DNA of 64,000 nt from Ignelater luminosus (GCA_011009095.1 VTPC01000827.1:4215-68214), one strand, 5' to 3'. Shown: positions 1 through 12,449, counted from the first letter of the stretch. The notes: generated by a model from the sequence alone, not told the origin. Made by a program: numbers and translations.

Positions 1-321
1 CAACACTTCAACATTCGGATACACTTTAATTAGCTAATGTCTCTTTCTTTTTTTTTTTTGTTATGGCGTAATACTCATGTGAGGCAGTATTTACGTATCG
101 ATAGTCTTTTCGAGGCAATGAGTATGTGATTTTGAAAAATTTATATAGAAGATAGATAGATAGATGAAAATCGACACATTGCGCAATTAAAAATAATTGA
201 TACAATGACATCTCTATGGACTGTTACTATACTCTTTGATTCATATTCATAATCAACGTTAATTTTGTATTTTTGAAAAGCTAAAGTGTTTTTGTGCTTC
301 GTGCTGTTTTTGTGATAAGAA

Positions 322-570
322 AATGCCATCAGTAAGACGTACAAATATCAGTCGGCGTACGCGCAACGCAAGAGAAATTCAATATTATAGAGCCAATGAG
401 ACTGAAGAAATGGAAAAACTAGAAATGTGGTTTATTACAAAGCTTTACAATAAAGTATATAAATTCTTAAGATTTTTTTTATTTTAATTGTAATTTAATT
501 TCGAAATGGAAAATTGTCTTATTTTTTTCATTAGGTACTCCACCCGTGCGAAGCCGGGGCGGGCAGCTAG
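322..570 (+). mobile_element. Helitron remnant, 3' end
   Basis: The segment ends with a GC-rich hairpin (CCCG, eight-base loop, CGGG at about 543-558), then a short GC-rich spacer and CTAG at 567-570 followed by T. This is the usual Helitron 3' end: a hairpin, then CTRR, inserted before a T. Upstream, an ATG at 322 opens a short frame beginning MPSVRRTNISRRTRNAREIQ. It resembles the Arg-rich, RRTRNA-type start of insect Helitron Rep/helicase proteins, then runs out after about 50 codons, so nearly the whole ORF is missing. The 5' TC end could not be located and may lie before the window. This is an internally deleted, non-autonomous copy. The family is assigned from memory of insect Helitron ends, not from a search. 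Confidence 0.6.
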
Positions 571-1138
571 TTTGAATTACATATTAGATTGGGTGTCACA
601 TCACTATATGCTGGTGTGTATATCCAGTTCTCTGACTTTTGCACTTAATAGGCCCATACAAAGCTAATCTGGCAATGCGGTCAGAGGAGGTCAATCAGAG
701 ACCAACGTGGCTGTTAAGTTCTTTATAAGTCTATTACTTTTACATAATCTTTACTAAATAATGAAAATATATTTATTTACCACATTAAGTACAAAAAAGT
801 GTCTGCAAATATAAAATCATATTTACATAAGAAAGTTAATAATACAAATTTACTTAACACAGTTTGTTCCCAGTCAATGCAACAGTAAATAACACAACAA
901 ATTATTCTTAATACTTGTAAATGCAAGAAATAAAATCAAAAAGAAAAAACTAAAATAAATTCTTACAAATCAAAAATTAGGATCTGGTTCTTATACATCA
1001 ATTCAAGAGAAAAAAGAAAAAAAAACTTCCAGCAGTTTTATGCCATGATATGAAAAACAGTTGAACATCAAAATAAAAACAAAAGCAAAACAATACTAAA
1101 CCGTAAATGTTATAGATTTCATAACACTTCATAAATGT
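571..1138 (-). other. pav: pav 3' flank and 3' UTR
   Basis: AT-rich non-coding sequence downstream of the kinesin stop codon. On the minus strand an AATAAA (plus-strand TTTATT at 772-777) lies about 365 bases after the stop and could be the poly(A) signal. No coding potential was seen. Confidence 0.45.
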
Positions 1139-3649
1139 TTATTTTCGACTGGGAGTAGAAGGTGCATGAGTATTCGTCGGTGATTCCTGTCGCAAACACT
1201 CGACATCATTAAATATAACTTGAGCACCACCACCACATGTTGGCACAATATCACCTTTATACAACTTCGTTTCCAATTCACCACCAGCATCAGCCTCCTG
1301 AGCAAGTAAACAATACTTATTCTGACGCGGATTAGTAACATCGCTTGCTTTCTTCAATTTACTAACCGATTTCCTCTTTTTCATGGATGGTTGCAACACA
1401 GTACCTAATGCAACAGGCTTAATTGCATTATGTTCCAACCATACTTCACCAGCTGAACGCGATCTGCGATGTCTCGGTGTAGGTAAAGTTGTTCCAGATG
1501 TTCTCATTTCTTGAACAATTTTAACTTCAGGCTGAACACGAGCTTCAACTTCTTGTTCAGAAGCACAAGCAGACATTGTATCACTTTCTAAGATCTCTTT
1601 AACTTTTTGTATCTTAGCCTCTTTAGCCAGCATGGCTGCTTGTAAACGAGCGCGTTGTTGGCGTAACTTTTCATCCAATTCCTGACTCATTTTTTCAGAT
1701 TGCAAGGCTAATTTCTGCTTTGCCTTTTCACGTTCTAGACGGTTTTGATTGATTCTCAGATTTTTCTCGTCTATTGTAGTTTGAAGTGTGCGTATGGTAT
1801 CTTGTAATTGTTTATTGCTTGATGCGAGATTTTCATTTGAAGTCTCTAAATCAGTAATTTTAGTGTTCAGATTACGATTGGTTTGCTTTTCTTTTTTGAG
1901 CAAAGCTTTCAAGCTGCGTATTTCTGATTTTGTAAGGACACTGTCCTGATGTATATGAAGAAGGCGTTTGCGGAAATGTTGTTCTCGTTTTGCCAATTCT
2001 TGCTGGTTTCGTTCGCGTTTTTGACGTCTTGCATGGAGCAATTTTATCAAACTATCTAAAACCATAATGTTCTCGTGAGGATTTTCCATGTTGAGTTTAA
2101 CTGATGGTATTTTTGGTCCAAATGAAACCACTTTCTTGATTTTAGATGTTACTGGTGTTTGAGTGGATGGAGTTTGTTTGGTTGGTTTGCTTGGCGTTTT
2201 ATATTTGTAAGGGGTGTAACGAGATTCAGCTTTTGGTATTTTAACATCTTGGGTCATTTCAGCAAACTTCAGAACCTAGAAAGTTTTGATTTAATAACAA
2301 GATAAAAATAGAATTTTAATGGTTAATCACCACTGTCATTTTTAGCTGAAGTGGTGATTAACTTTACAAATGCTTATAAATCAAATGTTAAAATGTTCTA
2401 ATAAAATGATTTACAGAAAAACAATAAAACTTACTTGTAAATTTTCTTCACAGTCTTCGATGGATGGATTAATACAAACAATCATTCGGACATTTCCTTC
2501 CCCTTCGAAGTAATTCTTAAAAAGTAACGTCAAACGGCTATCACGATATGGCACTAATTTATTAGCACCATTTAATTGATTCTCACGTAATATTTCTAAA
2601 CAGGTACGTAGTGACATCAACGAATTATTAATACTGCTAGCCTCCTTCAGTCTCATTCCCGTGTTTTGTGTCCTACTACATCGTTCGGATCCTGCAAGAT
2701 CCACTAAACTTAACTGCCCCACCATTAAATGGCTTCGATCTTTTTGTAGTTGTACTACTCTTATATTAAATGTGGAATGACTACGACTAGATTCAGCATT
2801 TAAGATTGTATGCCCCATACGTTTACGTCTTTGTCCAATACAGAATAATTCAAAAGCATCAGCTGCAGATTTAACTTCCACTTCAACTACCCCATTTACA
2901 TACATACGTTTTTGTGAATCTTCTCTTATTATTTTTGCTTGCAAAACCTTTCCAGATGTTTCATCCAATAGGTCATAAACTGTATTATTATATATTTCTG
3001 TATAACTAATAAAGACTGCATACAAATTGTTTTCGTTAACGCATCTTAATTTAGTCCCATCATTTTCGTAATTATTCTTAACATCACCACCACCTCTTTT
3101 GATAGTCTTCATTTTCGTTGTGCTCGTCTTTACTTCTAACAATCTATCTTCCAGTGCGTCATTCTCACCTTGAATTTCAAAACCATTCATTTTATCAGAT
3201 TTAATTAAAAACTTCTGCGCTTGATAATCTGCAATGCTATTAAATAAAGTGTTAATGCAGCGTGGCATAACTCCAGGCATTGAGGGTTCTCCTGTTAAAG
3301 TATAAGTTTTACCAGAGCCAGTCACACCATAAGTAAACAGCAACCCATTTTTTCCTTTAACCAAATCTTCTAACAGTGGTAAAGCAACATGCTCAAATAC
3401 CTCTCGTTGTCCAGCATATGATGTAAAGATGTGTTTAAAGACATAATTGCACTCTTTACGACCTATTTTCGAAGAAGCAGTCAACGTAAGTGTTGTTGGT
3501 GATAGCAATTTCACACAAGATTGACATTCTTCAGGTAAAGCACGAAGCCGGCAAAACACTTGCACGGGATCTTTTGAGGGATCCGACGAGGATTCAGAAT
3601 TTAACGTGCTATTTTCGTTTGGATCCGTGTTTTCATCGTTTATCTTCAT
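1139..3649 (-). CDS. pav: Kinesin-6 motor, KIF23/MKLP1/Pavarotti
   Basis: Two exons, 3649-2435 and 2275-1139, encode 783 aa; the intron 2434-2276 has GTAAGT and a TTTCTAG acceptor and splits between EENLQ and VLKFAEMTQ in phase 0. The motor domain spans about residues 28-412. The P-loop is GVTGSGKT (108-115), switch I NAESSRSH (284-291) and switch II DLAGSE (317-322). A charged insert around 150-205 is typical of the kinesin-6 motor. A coiled coil runs from about 477 to 636, the region that binds RACGAP1/Tumbleweed in centralspindlin. The RHRRSRS element (673-679) corresponds to the Aurora-B/14-3-3 site of MKLP1. The tail (ELETKLYKGD, FNDVECLRQESP) is highly diagnostic of MKLP1. The protein bundles antiparallel microtubules at the central spindle for cytokinesis. 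The start ATG at 3649 is the first in frame. At 783 aa it is a little shorter than fly Pav (about 890) but has all parts. Confidence 0.95.
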
Positions 3650-6473
3650 TGTGTAAACTGCAATTTGCAAGAATAACTACAAATTATAATCTTGGCGTAA
3701 ACGAACGTAAACAGCACGTTACAAACTGTCAACTGACTTTTAAATTCAAATATGTATTTCAGTTTTTAATTGTCAAGAGGACGCTATATCACAATAAGTG
3801 GCGCCATCATACAACAGTTACCTGTACGATCCATAAGTAGATTCCTACAAACATTGAAATGTTGAAAATTCCAGAAATTTTTTGAATAATTGCATAATTA
3901 TCCAGGAATATCCAATGAACCAACAAGACATTCTTATATTTAAATTATAATTCTTAGAAGTTAGGAAAAACCAAATACTTTTAGAATATAAAATCATTAC
4001 ACACAAAATACAAGTGTAGACTAGAAGGGATCTTTTTCCAGGTATAAAAAGGATCAGGTACATCTTTACAAGGTTTAAAAGAGGACAATTGAATGTTGTG
4101 TTACGGTTTTGCACAAAGTGTTCCAGTACAATAAAAGGAAACCTTGAATTGAAAGGATGCAGTTTATTACACAACGGAATGGAGACTGCTGAATGTATAC
4201 TTGTATCTGATCTCTGTATTATAATAAATTCATAATTTACAACTAATGAGTATCGTGATATATATTTCATGTATAAAATAATTGCAATGTAAATGTGATG
4301 TTCATCATGCAACAAGAAAGTCGCGTCTACCGCTACCGCTGAAGATGTACTGGGTAATCAAACAATGAAGTTTTCTAATGTGTGTTCCAGCGTTACCAAT
4401 CGGTTATAATTATTCCAATATAAGTACAATATAGTACGAATGGAAGATTATAATAATTTCTAGTACTACGTCATGCCATTCTTTCCATAGTCTGTGGCAC
4501 TACGAAAAATTACACTTAGAATTTACAAAATTGTAAAGTTGCAAAACCGAATTTAGAGACTTGCAGATATGGGTTTTCAATTTTTCATGATATTATTAAA
4601 TGTCTGACGGGACCGTTCTATAATTTAATGTGGCGTCCCGTACAATTTCAAGTTTTGGTAAAACCGCAGATAATATTAGACAAGATACGGTCGACTAATT
4701 TGACCTCCAGCCAATCAGCAGCGCATTCGTCAGCGTAGTCCTCAGTCTATCCCATTTCTCGATGTTCTCCTTTCAACCTAATACGTGTTAATAAATATTC
4801 GATAAGTACTGGCGCCGTAAATTTAAAATGTGGTGTTTTGCCCGAGATTTGGGATCAAAAATTAATTAAAACACAATTTTAAGGGGTAACTTAATTACTA
4901 ATTACTAATTAGTCAGACTACGATCATTTTATTCACTCAAAGTAATTGTACAATGGCCCATTATCCTCATGGGAATTCAAGCAAAATGTCAATTTATTTT
5001 TCCGTTTAGTTTACAAAGTTGCTTAGGCAGTTAGACTTTAGTACTGTTGCAGCTTCTCTCACCTACGATGTCAGTGTGCTTTCTGATTTTCGATTAATCG
5101 AAGTTAGTGTTACTGTTACATGTATAAAAACATTTTATTACACAAACACTGGCGTAACAACTACAAGGGCCCCAAGGAAGACTCTCATGTCTGGTATGGT
5201 AGTTAGAGATTCCCGTGTTCGATTAGAAGGCCTCGGCGCGATCACTTTTATTCTCTGTAGAGCTGGTTCTGAAGTTCAAGAGGAACTCCCGCATGGGCCT
5301 CAACATTGAATGCTATCCCGATTACTCCAAAGAATAAATGGTTACCGTACGTCTGGAAATTCTGAAAAGAAAGCTAAGAATTTGGAGAAAAACGCTGAAA
5401 ATCCATTCTAAACACTCGAAGACATTAATTAACCATTAGATTATTATGATAATTGCAAGAAAGTAAACAAAAAAATCCGGTAAAATATCATTTTAAAATA
5501 ACGGGTTTTGTAATGTCTTCAGGTTTTTCTTGGATTTCTTGAAGTTGCATGTTGTAATATAAATTCCAATAATTAATTTAAATGTAATTTGTATTAGGAG
5601 AATATTATTATAAATTCTAATTAAATTAATAATACATAAATTATTTATATTTGATATTAAAATATTCAATTTCGTAATAGTCTTCTATTTAACATAGTCT
5701 AATCCGTCGACGGAAAATCCGAAAATTACAAAATCTCTTTAAATTTAAATAAATACTGTTTCATGACATTTTAAACGGGTCCCGGAAGTTTCATCATTGC
5801 AGATTTATAAGTGTTTTGATCTTGATCGTTGACAGAATAGAAAATTATACAAGAAGAAAAAACAAAATAATAAATAACAAGAAAAACGTAAAAATTGGTA
5901 AATCACATATTCTTTCCTTTATTTTGTTTATTTTATATTATAAAAGTTAACAAAATGCCCTGTACTATAGTACCTCAAAAACAAAAAAAGAAAACAATTG
6001 TTTACAAAAGACTCCAGATATAATCAAAATCTAATACAAATCTTATACGATCTTCGATGTAAATTCTTGGCTGATTTCTAATATGATTGAGATCGACGTT
6101 TTAATGTCTTTGTATCTTCGCGTTTCCAATGTTTTAAAATCCGAATCCATCTTCATTGGTAGTAGGCCGTGGAATTAAGCCTTAGGTTGGTATAAATGGG
6201 AAACAAATATATTTCTATTGGAAAAAACACGATCATCGCGACCTCTATTGGAGGTGGATCACACTGTTGCCACAACAGTAAAACATATCGTCAGAAACCA
6301 CAATAAATTTTATAAATCTTCAGATCTCTGGCAATGTTGGTTGTGGTTGATGGTCACTTTTTCTTCCGCCATTTTGACGAAGTTAGTGCCATCTCTTGGT
6401 TGATAATTTTCCCCTATTTAGGTTATAAGTTTAAAACTGTCAATTACCAATAAAAAAATGTTTACCATTTATG
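3650..6473. other. Intergenic region upstream of pav
   Basis: The first part must hold the pav promoter. No TATA box is convincing there. The rest is AT-rich sequence with short open frames (for example 3845-4315 minus and 5019-5309 plus) that lack recognisable domains and do not begin with a convincing ATG. No RNA gene or complete element was recognised. Confidence 0.4.
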
Positions 6474-6475
6474 TA

Positions 6476-7195
6476 CAGGGTGTTTTGAAAATGAGTAAAA
6501 ATATTTGAGAGGCGCATTTCTCCACAGAAATTAAGCCTTTTTTGCTGTATAGCTTTCTTTCCTAAAGTGCACCGTTTTCGAGATACAGAGTGCCAGTTTA
6601 ATTAAAATTAAACTTTAACACTTTATATCTCGGATACGATGCACTTTAGGAAAAAGAGTTTTATTACAAAAAACGGTTAATCCTTGTCGAAAAATGCGAT
6701 GCAAATAATTATATCCTGTTTTCAGATGACGTATGACCTTGCCATAGGCCGTTGGACTTGAAAGATTTTTAAAAAATTCGATTTTACTAGAAAACAACGC
6801 ATTCTACGGAAAAAATGCAAGAGTAACTTTTTGTTGTAAATCGATTGCTGACCCTGAAAATAATTCTTTAGTTTTTAGTGGCGTAACAATCTTTTTAGCA
6901 TAGGGGGGCTAGCCCAGCCACCACCCCTAATTCTCCGCCTCTGATAAGGATAATAAACGCAAAAATACGTAAGATAATAGACACTTTAGAGTAACAATAC
7001 GTAGAAAATTTCATTTCGATATCTCATTTTGTTCTTGAAATATTAAGAAAACAAGAATAATTTTAAATAAAATCTTGACATCCTGTATCTCAGAAACGAT
7101 GCACTTTAGGGAAAAAAGTTATATAACAAAACAGATTTAATTTTCGTTGAAGAATGCACCTGCCAAGTGTCTGCATTCATTTTCAAAACACCCTG
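6476..7195. mobile_element. 720-bp MITE with 19-bp TIRs
   Basis: Perfect inverted termini, CAGGGTGTTTTGAAAATGA at the left and its complement at the right, are each flanked by TA (6474-6475 and 7196-7197). A TA target duplication points to the IS630/Tc1/mariner order. There is no transposase frame. A motif close to GATGCACTTTAGG occurs three times inside (about 6560 in complement, 6640 and 7100), suggesting a repeated internal module. The right TA lies only ten bases from the left end of the neighbouring mariner. Confidence 0.7.
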
Positions 7196-7207
7196 TATAC
7201 CAATCTA

Positions 7208-8480
7208 CCAGGTGTATACCTATGAAATGAGACTTTTTTTTTCAATTTTAAACGTTTATTAACAAAAAATGGTTACAAATTTAATCTTCAAAATAATAGC
7301 CATCGCTAGCGACACATTTTACCCATCTCTCAGGCAATTTGTGAATGCCGCGCCAAAAAAATTGGCCGTCTTTGGCCGCAAACCAATCATCGAGCCATTT
7401 TTTGGCTTCTTCGTGAGAATTGAAGCGCTGCTCGGAAAGTGCGTGGCCCATCGATGCAAACAAATGATAATCGGAAGGCGCCAAGTCTGGTGAGTAAGCC
7501 GCATGCACCAGCGGTTCCCAATCGTACGTCTCCACCAATTCCCGGGTCGCTCTTGTTCGATGTGGTGGTGCATTGTCATCAAGAAAAATTACTTTGTGAC
7601 GCCGATCGGCATATTCTGGGCGTTTTCGGTGTATAGCGCTGTTCAAATCGGCCAATTGTCGTTGGTAGCGTGCACCGTCAACTGTTTCACCTGGTTTTAA
7701 TAGCTCGTACCAAATCATACCATGCTGATCCCAGAAAACACACAGCATTGCCTTGCGGCCGAAGCGATTTGGTTTGGCCGTTGATTTTGGCTTGTGGCCG
7801 GGCGGACCATACGATCGTTTACGCTTGGGATTGGAGAAATACACCCGTAACGATTCGATGCAAAAAAGACTTCCTTTTGAACCGGGAGAGCAGCATTTCA
7901 CAAGTGGTTTTTTCGGTTCTCTTGCTGCCTTTCAGTCAGTTCATGCGGCACCCATCTTCCGACCTTTAAAATCATGCCCATGTCTTTCAAACGTTTGCAA
8001 ATGGTTTTTTGGGTCACTCCCAACTGCTCTGCCATCATTTCTTGCGTTTGACCATCATCTTCATTCAACAATGCTTGCAATTCGGTGTCCTCAAACTTTT
8101 TCGGTGGCCGGCCACGTTCCTCGTTCTCCACGCTAAAATCACCACTTCGGAATTTTTCAAACCACCTGAAGCACTGTGCTCTGCTTAGAGCATGTCCACC
8201 GTAAGCTTCTATAAGCATTTGATGAGCTTGAGAAGCGTTTTTCTTCAATTGATAACAGAAAATCAACGATGTCCGCAAATCGTAGTTTGAAGGCACGAAA
8301 TTCGACATTTTTAAGAGCGAAAAAAATGCGTTGTTGTATGAAACATCACAAACAATGAATTGAATATTGTTGACAGATGACAGACGAAAAAAATAAGACA
8401 TTTGGGACAGTTTAAAAATACTCCTAGCGACATCTGTGGTCTAATAGCTGAAAGTCTCATTTCATAGGTATACACCTAAG
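7208..8480 (-). mobile_element. mariner transposon, complete length
   Basis: 1273 bp flanked by TA (7206-7207 and 8481-8482). The termini share AGGTGTATACCTATGAAATG and a few more bases (7210 onward, and its complement ending at 8477), differing only in the outermost two or three bases. The size and single D34D transposase fit the mariner family proper. See the transposase entry for its state. Confidence 0.9.
7281..8308 (-). pseudogene. mariner transposase (D,D34D), frameshifted
   Basis: The reading starts at ATG 8308 (MSNFVPSNYDLRTSLIF) and runs through a helix-turn-helix region with AYGGHALSRAQCFRWFEKFRSGDF. It continues to WVPHELTERQQENRKNHL near 7900, then shifts frame. The second half carries FLDDNAPPHRTRATREL and YSPDLAPSDYHLF, the second and third catalytic aspartates, exactly 34 residues apart, and ends with KCVASDGYYFED at the stop. 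The region that should read FLHRIVTGDEKW is present only as FLHRIVTG in another frame. A deletion of roughly ten bases has therefore removed the first catalytic aspartate. The copy cannot encode an active enzyme, but the remaining frames are otherwise open, so it looks fairly young. Confidence 0.85.
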
Positions 8481-8482
8481 TA

Positions 8483-9263
8483 AATATTAATTCCATGGCC
8501 TACGGCTTGTTTTTTTTATTTGATTCATACGTCAAAAATAATTTTTCCCAAACGTCAAGATACATGGCATTTGGTAATTCGAAACGTCAAGTTAAAGATT
8601 TACTTTTTCGCCGCCGGCAGTAAAGATATTGTCTGGCGGATCCATAACCATAGTAACACTCGGTCAGTAGTTACCAGACGAGCGAGTCATAAAGCGCGTC
8701 ACTTCAGATGTTTTCCAATACAAAGAATGTGATTGCATTAGATAATTTTATTACTAAAAAATTATGACGAAGAGTCGGTCTTATCTAACCAGGGTCGGCT
8801 TCAGGCGTTAAGCTAGTGAGGCATAAAAGAAACTGTAATATGTGAAAGAAAAATGCCATAAATAGTTTACACTGTTTCCTAAGTATCGACACGTTTCATT
8901 CAACACTTTGTGAGTATCACCATTCAACTCGATTTCAAGAGAAGACAGTCTCAAAAACAAAACATGTAACAAATAGCTTTTGATTCTATCATTCTTAAAG
9001 TGAGAAATACATATAAGTATTGTGTTCTATTTTGTCATATTTTTATGTTTTGCTTATTTTTTTGTTGTCAGTTGTCACTTCAACGTGTTGACTCATCAGT
9101 GGATCACGAGTCAACCCGCTCGTGTTCGAGCTTCCACAAGACCAACTAAATTTGAAAAAGTCGTCTCTGCTATTAAGACTAGAGCTGTACTAGGCCTTAT
9201 CTCACCGACACACCAGACCGGGTTGGGCGCCACTATGTCGTACTAAAGCGCTCCACTTTTTTT
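8483..9263. other. Intergenic, no gene recognised
   Basis: Short open frames only. Near 9225-9235 there is a short string resembling the complement of a retroelement primer-binding site, but no flanking terminal repeat pair was found, so no element is called. Confidence 0.3.
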
Positions 9264-9720
9264 AACCCTCTTGAAGTAAAAGCGGCTGTGGCCGATCAAG
9301 ATCGTTTTTGTTTCAAAGAATCAGGTTGCATTAAGCTTCTTAAGAAAATTAAACACGAATATGAATCGAACTGTACTTCGCAAATGGTCACCTGCGGTGC
9401 TTCGCCCTTCATGTACCTTCTTAAGGCTAAATATAAACGGGGTCAGGTTACGTTTCCTAAAAAAGTCAAGAACGAGCTTCGCCCTCCACCAGCCTTCTTA
9501 AGGAAACTAAATACGAGCATGCGTCGAATTGCCTTTCGTAACAGGCCAGTTGCGGTGTTCTAGAGTCAAGCTTCTTCCTCCATTAACCTTCTTAAGAATA
9601 TTAAATACAAACACAAGTCAGACTACGCTTCCAAACAGATCATCTGCAGTGGCCTGAGGTAGGCCTTCGCCTTCCATTAGCCTTCTTAAAAATACTTAAT
9701 ACGCTGCTTAAGAGAGTTAA
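9264..9720. repeat. Degenerate tandem repeat, unit about 77-94 bp
   Basis: The phrase CTTCTTAAG followed by an A-rich stretch with AAATA/AAACAC recurs at 9336, 9417, 9494, 9588 and (as CTTCTTAAA) 9682. Each copy is followed by a roughly similar body ending in GCTTCGCC(C/T)TCCA or CTTCCATTA. Spacings are 81, 77, 94 and 94 bp. A weaker first unit may start near 9264. Copies are well diverged, so this is an old minisatellite or satellite fragment. Confidence 0.65.
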
Positions 9721-11286
9721 AATATGGGATGGGAAGAAAGAAAAACAAATTTTGCAGGTAAGTAACCGAAAATATCTAAGAAAAAACCCAAAAGAGTTAC
9801 GAGGATGAGATTTGACATGCCTACTTAGGATGCTCTGGTACGTAACATCAGGTAGAAGATTGCCCGTTAAAATAACGAAACACGTCTTGGTGTCAAATTT
9901 GCAAATGTACAAAAAATTTTAAAATTGTTGAAACATAACATATTCGAGATGGACCTTTCCTAGCAGTTTAATGCAGATTTCATTCTATTTGCTCTTGCTC
10001 TTACTCGAAACAAGTGACAATCGGTGAATAAAGTTCATGTCGTTGGTATATGTTTCGAACTTTACATATGTTTCGAGAGATATTCTTGGGAATTTGTATT
10101 TGGGGAACAGGTCAACCTATTACCTCCCACACAGGAAGTACTTTATTAGTCATTAATTGCTAAACGGGTACTAGGGGTGGTTACATAACATCTGCTTGAT
10201 ATCATGTTGATATATTTCGAGTTTCTCTTGATATTGAGCGAGGACATAATTATTTAGGGTGTTGGTTTCCATTGAAGCTTATACTATACTTTCGGCCAGG
10301 CAGATGTAAGTCTGGATATAAAAACATGACAGAGATTGCTTCGACACTTACATACCGATTCAGAAAGTCAAGCGGATATCTCAGTAGGAAAGATTAGCTT
10401 AGCTCCTCTGTACTTTTGTTCTTTTTTTAAAACCCCGTTTTCAAATTCCCTGGTAACACTACTAACTACGTATTTGTAAATCGAGTCAATTTCATCTCGA
10501 TTTAAGAAAGATTAACACTGATCTCGTTGTAAGGCAGTAATAGTTACAAATAGTTATTTCCTTCTGTATTGCACGGAGACTCTTTTGAGCAATAATCAAA
10601 ATTTTATTTTCGTTATCACTTGAAACTCCTGCTCACGGTTTATGATTATGAGTATTATTGGTACATATCTCAATAACGTTTTTCCTTTAAAGTTTAATTT
10701 AATTAGAAAGAACGTTTCATAACAGAAATAAATAAAAAGTTTATGTCTATACAAAGCAAGATTCGTTAAATATCTTAGTAGGAGTCTACAAAAACAACAA
10801 CAATAAATTAGTGTAGACGCTACAAAAACAAAACAAATCCGCACATCTTTTGTTTGTTCATCAGTGGTTGTGCTGTTTATAAGTAAATTAAAGCGAAATT
10901 ATAAAATACAAGTACTCTCTTTAAGAGTGTGTCTGTAAAGAAGAGTTTTTTGTAAAATTAAAAATATTTTTCTCGACATATCCGGTTTTTAATTCAACGG
11001 CATTCAAAGTATGCAACAGGAAAATCTCTTTTTTTTAACAAATGTGCAAAGTGATAATGGGAAAGATCAAAAGCGGCATTTAAAACAATAACAAATTAAT
11101 AAATCGGCCCGGCTGGTTTATTAGCGGCTATCATACCTGCCATAAAATGCTTTATTTTAGTGTAAATAATTTCTAATATTTCATTTGATTTTTATTTCTG
11201 TTTTTGTTTTGTTTATTTGTTTTACGTCATCCAGTGAGGCCCCATTTCCCAAACTCACCATAACATGAATGTTTTGAGGTTATATT
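9721..11286. other. Intergenic, nothing recognised
   Basis: AT-rich sequence with poly-A/T runs. No gene, RNA gene or complete element was seen. Confidence 0.3.
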
Positions 11287-11735
11287 ATACAGGGTATTAG
11301 GTAGGAGATGGCCTGCATTGGAATCTTTTAAACCGTAAGAGATACAAGGTCGGTTAATGGGCAAACAATTTGCTCATGAGGAGTACATATCGAAACAGTT
11401 GTCAAACCGATTTCTCATAGCCTACCAGATGTTAAGAAAAAACTGATTTCTTCCGAAATCTTAAAATCAGTTTATTTTGAAAACTGCTAAAGGTACGAAA
11501 AAATCGTAAAGAAGTAGCTTGTAGGGTTTTATACGTAGAATATAATAATTATCTCCAACTGTTTTACATGAATTAGTCGACTTTCGGCTCAAGAGAAAGC
11601 TTCTTTCTCGTTTAAGTAATGTAAGGTATGTTACAGTTATCTTTAAGTTTCATAAACTACAGGCGTTTTATTGATACCGACGTTCTAGATAATATTTGGC
11701 TCCGGCGTCAAGAGTCTTGTCTGAAGTGTTTTACA

Positions 11736-11960
11736 TATATACAGTGTGTCCAAGATAAGGAGATAAGAGTTATTTTGGTTTTGATTTTTTTGTGTTGAAC
11801 GCTGCTGTGACCAACTGCAAAATTGTTGTCCATCTTCAAAATTTTGGTTGAGCACGTGATTCTTGACATAACCCCAGAGGAAAGAAATCTAACGGTGTTA
11901 GATCAGGTGATCGTGCAGGCCCGGGTACTGCAGAATGCATAAGAAATCAAAATAACCCTA
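11736..11960 (-). mobile_element. Transposase relic (SPDLTPLDFF motif)
   Basis: On the minus strand about 11825-11925 reads ARSPDLTPLDFFPLG, then drifts out of frame. SPDLTPLDFFLWG is the third catalytic block of a mariner/SETMAR-like transposase group common in insects. Just before it (plus strand 11736) is ACAGTGTGTCCAAG, which may be one terminus. Only one end and one motif survive, so the limits are approximate. Confidence 0.5.
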
Positions 11961-12449
11961 TCATGTTTACATTATTAGAATCGTGACAACAAGAGCTATC
12001 CAAAACAATTTTCAATTGTTTTTCCGCCTATTTAAAAAAATGAGGTTGATGATGGTTACTCGAAACCGAAACGTTGCACAGAAATTTTGTTAGCGTATTT
12101 TAATAGAGAACAAAAAGTGGCAATGGAAAAGTGGTTTTAGTTTCTCGGAGAACATAACCAACATGTTAAAGTGCGGTAATCGATTTTCAATCTTCTGAAG
12201 TCCATAGAAGCTTGATGGAGCTTCATAGTTTGGATATGGGATTGATTATTTCTGATTCTAGTTTGTTTTCAATAGCTAGAACTTGCCATGATTTGACTGT
12301 ATTACAGTGCTTTCTAAATATCCCGATCAAGGTCAACTTTCAACTAGAAAATTCGGTTCGTACAGGCCTCTACTACCTGTATTGTTAGGAGTATCGATAT
12401 GGCGCGGCGTAATGGCACTTAGCAAATAACCTGAGAAGTTAAAAAATCC

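Noticed and set aside
140-170. GATA microsatellite
   Set aside because: A short simple repeat of a common type; no significance seen.
3490-3840. Plus-strand open frame opposite the pav start
   Set aside because: It is the antisense shadow of pav exon 1.
3845-4315. 156-codon minus-strand open frame upstream of pav
   Set aside because: Composition is that of AT-rich non-coding DNA, no domain is recognisable, and no splice or promoter context supports it.
5019-5309. 96-codon plus-strand open frame
   Set aside because: It opens at TTG, has no recognisable family and no neighbouring exon signals.
7269-8136. Several plus-strand frames within the mariner
   Set aside because: They are antisense shadows of the transposase, which is clearly on the minus strand.
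9215-9245. Primer-binding-site-like string suggesting an LTR element
   Set aside because: No paired terminal repeats and no retroelement coding blocks nearby; too short to call.
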